From Armatimonadota bacterium (GTDB lineage Bacteria > Armatimonadota > Hebobacteria > CAIYQO01): a stretch of 6,363 bases of DNA. The notes below the pieces were generated by a model. The model did no database searches, had not been told where the DNA came from, and worked only from the letters and a program-made list of their open reading frames with translations. The stretch is from contig JAKIYB010000275.1 of NCBI GenBank assembly GCA_022708765.1, forward strand, positions 1-6,363. Direction: 5' to 3'. Shown here one piece after another: positions 1 through 5,000 of the stretch. The stretch's first letter is position 1. Each line of letters starts with the position of its first letter. The position numbers and the translations under genes were made by a program.

Positions 1-24
1 GATGTCGAGAGCGGCTTTCTGAGC

Positions 25-1308
25 ATGGAACAGTCGCTTGAGCAGGAAGAAGCCGGCTTTGCCGGGCTCAAGATGGGGACGATCGTTACCGGCACCATCG
101 AGCGCATTGACGAACATGGCGCGCTGGTGAATGTCGGGGCGAAATCGGAAGGCCTGATTCCCCCCGAGGAACTGGGATCGCGTAAAGATGAGCCATTGAG
201 CGTGGGCGACGAGATTGCCGTCTACGTGATGGACAACGGCGCGCGCGATGGAAACATCATCCTGTCGAAGAAGAAGGCCGACTACGAGAAGGCATGGACT
301 CACCTCATTCAGGCGTTCGAGGAGAACGAGACGCTCACCGCCATGGTGATTGATCGCGTCAAAGGCGGCTTGGTGGTGGACCTTGGCGTGCGCGGCTTCC
401 TGCCCGCCTCCCACGTCGTCACGAAAAATGTCCACGCACTCGACCGCTTCGTCGGGCAGTCCATCACGCTGAAGGTGATCGAAGTGGATCGCCACCGCAA
501 GCGCGTGGTGGTGTCGCAGAAGAAGGCGGTGGAAGAAGAGCGCATGGCGCGCCGGTCACAGACCATCGCCACTCTGGAAGAAGGACAGATTCGCCGTGGT
601 ATCGTGCGCCGTGTCACCGATTACGGCGCGTTCGTGGACCTGGGCGGCATTGACGGCCTCCTCCACGTGACCGAGATGTCCTGGGGCCGCGTCGGCCATC
701 CGTCGGACATTGTCAAACCCGGGCAGAAGATTGATATCATGGTGCTGAAATATGATCCCGACCAGGAGAAGATCTCCCTCGGGCTCAAGCAGATCCTGCC
801 GGATCCCTGGCAGCACATTGACCAGTTCTATCAGGTCGGCGACGAGGTGGATGGCCAGATCACTCGCCTGGTGCCCTTCGGCGCCTTCGTGGCGCTCGAT
901 CACGGCATCGAAGGCATCATCCCGCTGAGCGAAATGGCCGAGCGCCGCATCGCCAAACCGGAAGAGATCGTCTCCGCGAACCAGAAGGTGCGCGTGAAGA
1001 TCGTCAACATCCGTCCCGGCGAGCGCCGCATGACCCTTAGTCTGCGCCAGGCCGAACAGTTCGAAGAAGGCGAGATGGAAGAAGGCTACACGCCGCGCCG
1101 CGCCGCCGCCGGCACTATGACCATCGGCGAGATGCTTGGCGACGTCTTCACCGAGCAGGTGGACGACGAGGAATACGCGGACGTGGATGACCTTGATGAG
1201 ACCATCGAGGTTGCCGAGGACGCGGATGTCGCCGAAGTCGAAGATACCGTTGAGGACGTGGCGGCGGAGTCGGCCGATCAGGTTGCCGACGAGGACGAGC
1301 AGGCATGA
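25..1308 (+). CDS. rpsA: Ribosomal protein S1-like protein, four S1 RNA-binding domains with acidic C-terminal tail
   Basis: This is a 427-residue protein of the bacterial S1 family, which binds mRNA and helps the 30S subunit start translation in the cytoplasm. Four S1/OB domains are readable: residues about 15-84 (VTGTIERIDEHGALVNVG, then SEGLIP), 101-168 (GGLVVDLGVRGFLPASHV), 186-256 (DYGAFVDLGGIDGLLHVTEM, the most canonical, typical of mRNA-binding S1 repeats) and 270-343 (PFGAFVALDHGIEGIIPLSE). Residues 345-427 are a low-complexity Asp/Glu/Val/Ala tail, interrupted by a less acidic patch TIGEMLGDVF near 366-375. E. coli S1 has six domains; four-domain forms are common in other phyla. The ATG at 25 lacks a clear Shine-Dalgarno (only GAGAG at 7-11, 13 nt away), and the same frame is open to base 1, so the gene may start upstream of the window. 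Its stop overlaps the coaE start (ATGA, 1305-1308), suggesting translational coupling. Family assignment is secure; the rpsA symbol is by domain content, and the protein could be an S1 paralogue. Confidence 0.88.
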   Translation: MEQSLEQEEAGFAGLKMGTIVTGTIERIDEHGALVNVGAKSEGLIPPEELGSRKDEPLSVGDEIAVYVMDNGARDGNIILSKKKADYEKAWTHLIQAFEENETLTAMVIDRVKGGLVVDLGVRGFLPASHVVTKNVHALDRFVGQSITLKVIEVDRHRKRVVVSQKKAVEEERMARRSQTIATLEEGQIRRGIVRRVTDYGAFVDLGGIDGLLHVTEMSWGRVGHPSDIVKPGQKIDIMVLKYDPDQEKISLGLKQILPDPWQHIDQFYQVGDEVDGQITRLVPFGAFVALDHGIEGIIPLSEMAERRIAKPEEIVSANQKVRVKIVNIRPGERRMTLSLRQAEQFEEGEMEEGYTPRRAAAGTMTIGEMLGDVFTEQVDDEEYADVDDLDETIEVAEDADVAEVEDTVEDVAAESADQVADEDEQA

Positions 1309-1967
1309 TTATCGGGCTCACGGGAGGCATCGCATCCGGCAAATCGCTGGTCGCCGCGTGCCTCCAGGAGCTCGGTGTCCCCGTGATTGATACCGACGAA
1401 ATCGCCAGGCAGGTAGTGGCCGCGGGCCAACCTGCCTGGCAGCGTCTCAGGGAGTTGTTCGGTCCCGACTGTTTCCTGCCTGATGGCGCGCTCGACCGCG
1501 CCGCCGTCGCCGCCCGCGTCTTCGCGGACCCCGATGCCCGCCTGGCGTTGGAGGCCATCACCCATCCCGCCATCTTCGCCGAGGTTGAGCGCCGCGTCGC
1601 CACCCTCCGCGCCGCCGGCGATCCGCCGCTCATCGTCGTCGTCGTTCCCCTCCTCTACGAGGTGGGTGCCGCCGACCGCTTCGACGCCGTGGTCACCGTG
1701 TATGCCACCCCCGAACAGCAGCGCGACCGGCTGCGCCGCACCCGCGGCTATACCGACGCGCAAATTAATGCCCGCCTCGCCGCGCAGCTTCCCGTCGCCG
1801 AAAAGCGCGCCCGCGCCGACTACATTCTCGACAACACTGGTGACCGCCGATACCTGCGCCCGCGTCCGCGCGCTGGTAGCGGCACTCCATGCTCGCGTCT
1901 GAGACATCGCTCGCTTCGCCCGTGTGCGCCGCCTTCCCGATATCCGACAGCCTTCGTTGACACATGA
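1305..1967 (+). CDS. coaE: Dephospho-CoA kinase, with a frameshifted C-terminus
   Basis: CoaE phosphorylates the 3'-hydroxyl of dephospho-CoA with ATP, the final step of coenzyme A synthesis, in the cytoplasm. The P-loop GGIASGKS is at residues 7-14. The acidic substrate motif DTDEIAR is at 29-35, the conserved HP at 87-88, PLLYE at 115-119, the basic lid region QQRDRLRRTRGY at 138-149, the conserved Gln at 161, and ADYILDNTG at 171-179. After D180 (codon at 1842) the read frame gives an Arg/Pro-rich tail of 40 residues to a stop at 1965-1967 that does not look like CoaE. In frame +1 from 1846 the next residues are ADTCARVRALVAALHARV, ending at TGA 1900-1902, which is just what the family has there. 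The corrected protein would be about 199 residues, a normal CoaE length. The start is set by the ATGA overlap with the S1 gene, with GAGG at 1291-1294 as a modest ribosome site. The identity is near certain. Whether the gene as sequenced makes active enzyme is open, since every catalytic motif lies before the break. Confidence 0.9.
   Translation: MIIGLTGGIASGKSLVAACLQELGVPVIDTDEIARQVVAAGQPAWQRLRELFGPDCFLPDGALDRAAVAARVFADPDARLALEAITHPAIFAEVERRVATLRAAGDPPLIVVVVPLLYEVGAADRFDAVVTVYATPEQQRDRLRRTRGYTDAQINARLAAQLPVAEKRARADYILDNTGDRRYLRPRPRAGSGTPCSRLRHRSLRPCAPPSRYPTAFVDT
1842..1902 (+). pseudogene. coaE: Displaced C-terminal end of coaE in frame +1
   Basis: The conserved DNTG motif ends at 1841 in the coaE frame. 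From 1846 the frame shifted by one base encodes 18 residues (ADTCARVRALVAALHARV) and stops at 1900-1902, matching the amphipathic last helix of dephospho-CoA kinases. One extra C in GACCGCC (1842-1848), or two missing bases there, explains the jump. Family spacing (DNSG, two or three residues, then an acidic/Thr helix start) slightly favours two lost bases. No classical slippery heptamer was seen, so an indel or sequence error is more likely than programmed frameshifting. Confidence 0.72.
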
Positions 1968-1971
1968 TAGC

Positions 1972-2000
1972 TTGCCAAGGCGCGGGGCACTTGGTATAAT
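1972..2000 (+). promoter_or_regulatory. Vegetative sigma70-type promoter with extended -10
   Basis: The -35 box TTGCCA (1972-1977) and the perfect -10 box TATAAT (1995-2000) are exactly 17 bp apart. TGG immediately before the -10 gives the extended -10 form. Transcription would start near 2006-2007 and leave a leader of about 88 nt before the large exported-protein gene. It is placed just after the natural coaE stop (1902), which supports separate transcription of the downstream gene. A second TTGACA at 1957-1962 is 32 bp from the -10 and cannot be its partner. Confidence 0.72.
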
Positions 2001-2011
2001 GCCTTGAGAGC

Positions 2012-2034
2012 CGTTGGGTCTCGAATAGCCAACG
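2012..2034 (+). other. Inverted repeat in the 5' leader (possible hairpin)
   Basis: CGTTGG (2012-2017) and CCAACG (2029-2034) are perfect reverse complements with an 11-nt loop, a few bases after the expected transcription start. An alternative pairing, CTCG (2020-2023) with CGAG (2033-2036), excludes the first. No U-run follows, so it is not an intrinsic terminator. It may protect the mRNA 5' end, or on the DNA be an operator half-site pair. The role is inference. Confidence 0.35.
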
Positions 2035-2077
2035 AGTGTTGTCCCCCCCAATCGCACTCCAAGCCGTGGAATAAAAC

Positions 2078-2083
2078 AAGGAG
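2078..2083 (+). promoter_or_regulatory. Strong Shine-Dalgarno AAGGAG for the large exported-protein gene
   Basis: AAGGAG lies 8 nt before GTG 2092 and 11 nt before ATG 2095, which are adjacent codons of the same frame. It is too close (2 nt) to the in-frame GTG at 2086. It fixes the start of the large frame to 2092 or 2095; the choice changes the protein by one residue. Confidence 0.75.
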
Positions 2084-2094
2084 CCGTGCCTGTG

Positions 2095-5000
2095 ATGAGT
2101 CGGGGAATTGCATCAGCCACCCGGCGTGTGAGCTTCGCCACGCTCATCATCGCCTGCCTAATTTCCGTGCTGTCGTTGAGCTGGGGCTCGCTGACGGCCG
2201 GTTCGCGATTGGCGCCCGTACTTGGCCCGTCGGCCCGCGCGTCGCTTGCCGGCAGCCGTGCGATTACGCCGGGCCTGCTCAACCTCACCCACTCGCCCGC
2301 CGCGGAGCGGATGCCGGCGTGGTCGCCCAACGGGCAGCTTATCGCCTTTACCTCTGACGGGGTGGATACTAATGGCGACGGGCGCATTGATACCGTCGGT
2401 GGCGCGCGCGCGCTCTATACCATGCGGGCGGACGGCAGTGGCCTGGAACGTTACCCCCTGACGACCGGCGCGGTAATCGCGCTGGCCTGGGATCCCAGCG
2501 GCGATGCCATCTATCTGGCCGTCAACACGAATGGCGCCTATACCATTTCCCGCATGATACTGGCGACGAAAACCGCCACCCAGATTTACGCTGCCCCGGG
2601 TGCCATCACATCGCTGCGCGCCGCCGCCAGCAACCAGGCGCTCCTCTTCGATATGCTGGGCACTGACGGCCGCACGGATGTCTATCTGCTGCCGCTCGCG
2701 CCCGCCGGCGCACAAGCGCAACAGCTCACCGCCCGCACCGGCAATAACCGGCAACCGGTCTTTTCGAATGACGGCACGGCGATCATCTTCTCCTCCAATC
2801 GCGGCGGACGCTGGCGCCTCTACCGCATGAGCTTGGACGGCGGCAATGTCACCCAGCTCACCACCGGCGGGAACGGCGATGACACCCAGCCCTGCCAGAC
2901 CGCTGACGGACAACTCGTGTTCGTCACCACGCGGCCAACGGTCATCGGTGATATCCGCGCCGAGAACAATATCTGGGTGATGACCTACGGGCAGGAAGGC
3001 ACCGGCACGCCGGCGATTACCCCGGTGGCGCGTTTCTTCTCTGACCCGGCGGACGCCTCCGCGCAGACCGCGCCCGCGCCGCGCCCCGGCCTTGCCCAGC
3101 GTGACCAGATGCTCTTTGTCTCTGACGCATCCGGTAACGAGGAGATCTTCCTCGGCTCCGTCACCGACGACGAAGCGCCATATATTACCGAACCGCCGAC
3201 GGTAACGCCGAAAGTCACGGCGCCGGGCGGCACGGTGACGATTTCCGTGCCGGTGCTGGATCAGGGCACCGGTGTCCGTGGCGTCTGGCTGCAGATCAAG
3301 GACCCCGATACCGCTGCGACGGACATTCGCGGTGAGTCGCATGTGCTTACCGTCCGCAACGCCAACGGATACAACCTGCCGGTGGAGTTCGGGCCGTTCA
3401 ATCCGACGAACAATACCTACCTCGATTTAACTCTCGCCACCAGCCATCCCGGTCACTACGCGCGCGCTGGCGCCACGCGCCTCTTCACCGATGAAGGGCA
3501 GGGGTACCCGAATGTGCCCACGCACTGGGTGCGCATGTATGATGACGGCACGCATGGTGACCTGGCCGCCAACGATGATGTCTACACCTGTCAGTGGACA
3601 ACGCCGGCCATCGCGAGCGACTGGTTCTTTGACGTCATCACCGAAGACACCATGGGCAAAGCCGTGGATGTCACCAGCGCCGTGCATGGCAATCGCCGGC
3701 GTTTTGACAACGTCGGCGGCTGTTCTACCGCCGTCTTCACCGGTTCCCGGCGCATTCTGCTGGTGGATGAGTATCTGGACGGGCAGCGCTTCCTTAGTAT
3801 GGGCCTGCCGCCGGTATCGCCGAATTATGACGCGGTGGCCTACCTGAACAGCCCTTACTATTTCATGGGGGAGAAGGATACCACAACGGCGCCAACGCCC
3901 TTCGCGCCGGGCAGCGAGTTCGGTGGCGCCGATATCTGGCGCGTGCTGGCGCGCGGCCCGCTGCCGGAGACGACGCTGCAGTCCTACCTGCCGGCGGTCG
4001 TCACCCAGCCGTCACCCGCCGACGGCACAACCTCGGTGACCGTGCGCCACGCCAACAAACTGGTGGTCTGGGCGGCGCCCTCGTCCTGGAATCACCTTAT
4101 CGGTCCGGCGACCGGCGGCACCGGCTCGCTGCTCGATACCGACGTGCAGACCCGGGTGGCGAACTTTGTCAACAATGGCGGCCGCCTCCTCGTCATCGGG
4201 CCGGACCTGGTTTCCGGGCTCACCGCGAACGGCACGAAGGCGAACACCTTCGTCACCAGCACTCTCGCCGCCAAGCTGCTGAAAACGTCGCTGACCTTCA
4301 CCGGCACCGGGCAGGCCTGGACACAACGTGAACCGCATTCGCTCATTAATGAGGCCGGCGGCTACTGGTATGGGTACGCGCTGCCACAGCCGCGCTGGGC
4401 CTCCATCGCCGCCGATGGCACGCATTCACGCGGCGCCTCGATGCGCAACGACAATCCCAGCCAGTATCTCGGCTACGACGCGGTAGCCGGCACCGCCGCC
4501 GGCTCGATCTGGGATCACCTGGATAACCTGACGGACAGCAACGGCGGCATCTGCGCCTGTACGTTCCTTACCGGCTCCTCGCGTGTTGCGCACACGCATG
4601 GCACGCGCGGCACGGGCGACACGTGGGACGTGGTCTCAACCTCGAAAGATACGTTCACCAATGGCGGTCGGATGGTCTTCTGGAGTTTTGGCTACGAGCA
4701 TGTCACCCAGAATACCGCCAACTCCCTCACGCTGGATACCATGGAATGGCTGCAGGACGGCTCCGTCTCCGGCACGGTAGCGCGGCTCAATGACATGCAG
4801 CCGCTGGCGGGCGCGCTGGTCACGATCAACGAAGTGACGACCATCGCCGGCACGCCGCCGATTGAACGCCTGACGCCGGTAGGCGCCGGCCGCACCGACG
4901 CGCAGGGGCGCTACCTCATTCGCGGCATTCGCCCCAAGGCGAATTACCGCCTGGTGGTGATGGCCAACGGTTACTTCGGCACGACAGCGAAAGATATCGT

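Noticed and set aside
1957..1962. Perfect TTGACA as -35 box
   Set aside because: It is 32 bp from TATAAT and no acceptable -10 exists 16-18 bp downstream; TTGCCA at 1972 has the right spacing.
1903..1971. Intrinsic terminator after coaE
   Set aside because: I found no GC-rich stem followed by a T-run in this stretch; termination of the S1-coaE unit is not explained by a visible hairpin.
2004..2357. Possible + strand frame starting in the leader
   Set aside because: It begins at a TTG right at the expected transcription start, has no ribosome site, overlaps the large gene out of frame and gives a low-complexity translation.
1278..2387. Opposite-strand open frame spanning coaE, the promoter region and the start of the large gene
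   Set aside because: It crosses a real gene, a promoter and another gene start, and shows no domain; high GC explains its length.
2158..3342. Opposite-strand open frame of 394 codons
   Set aside because: Arg/Gly-rich translation, no motif, and opposite the propeller domain whose blade motifs are unmistakable on the + strand.
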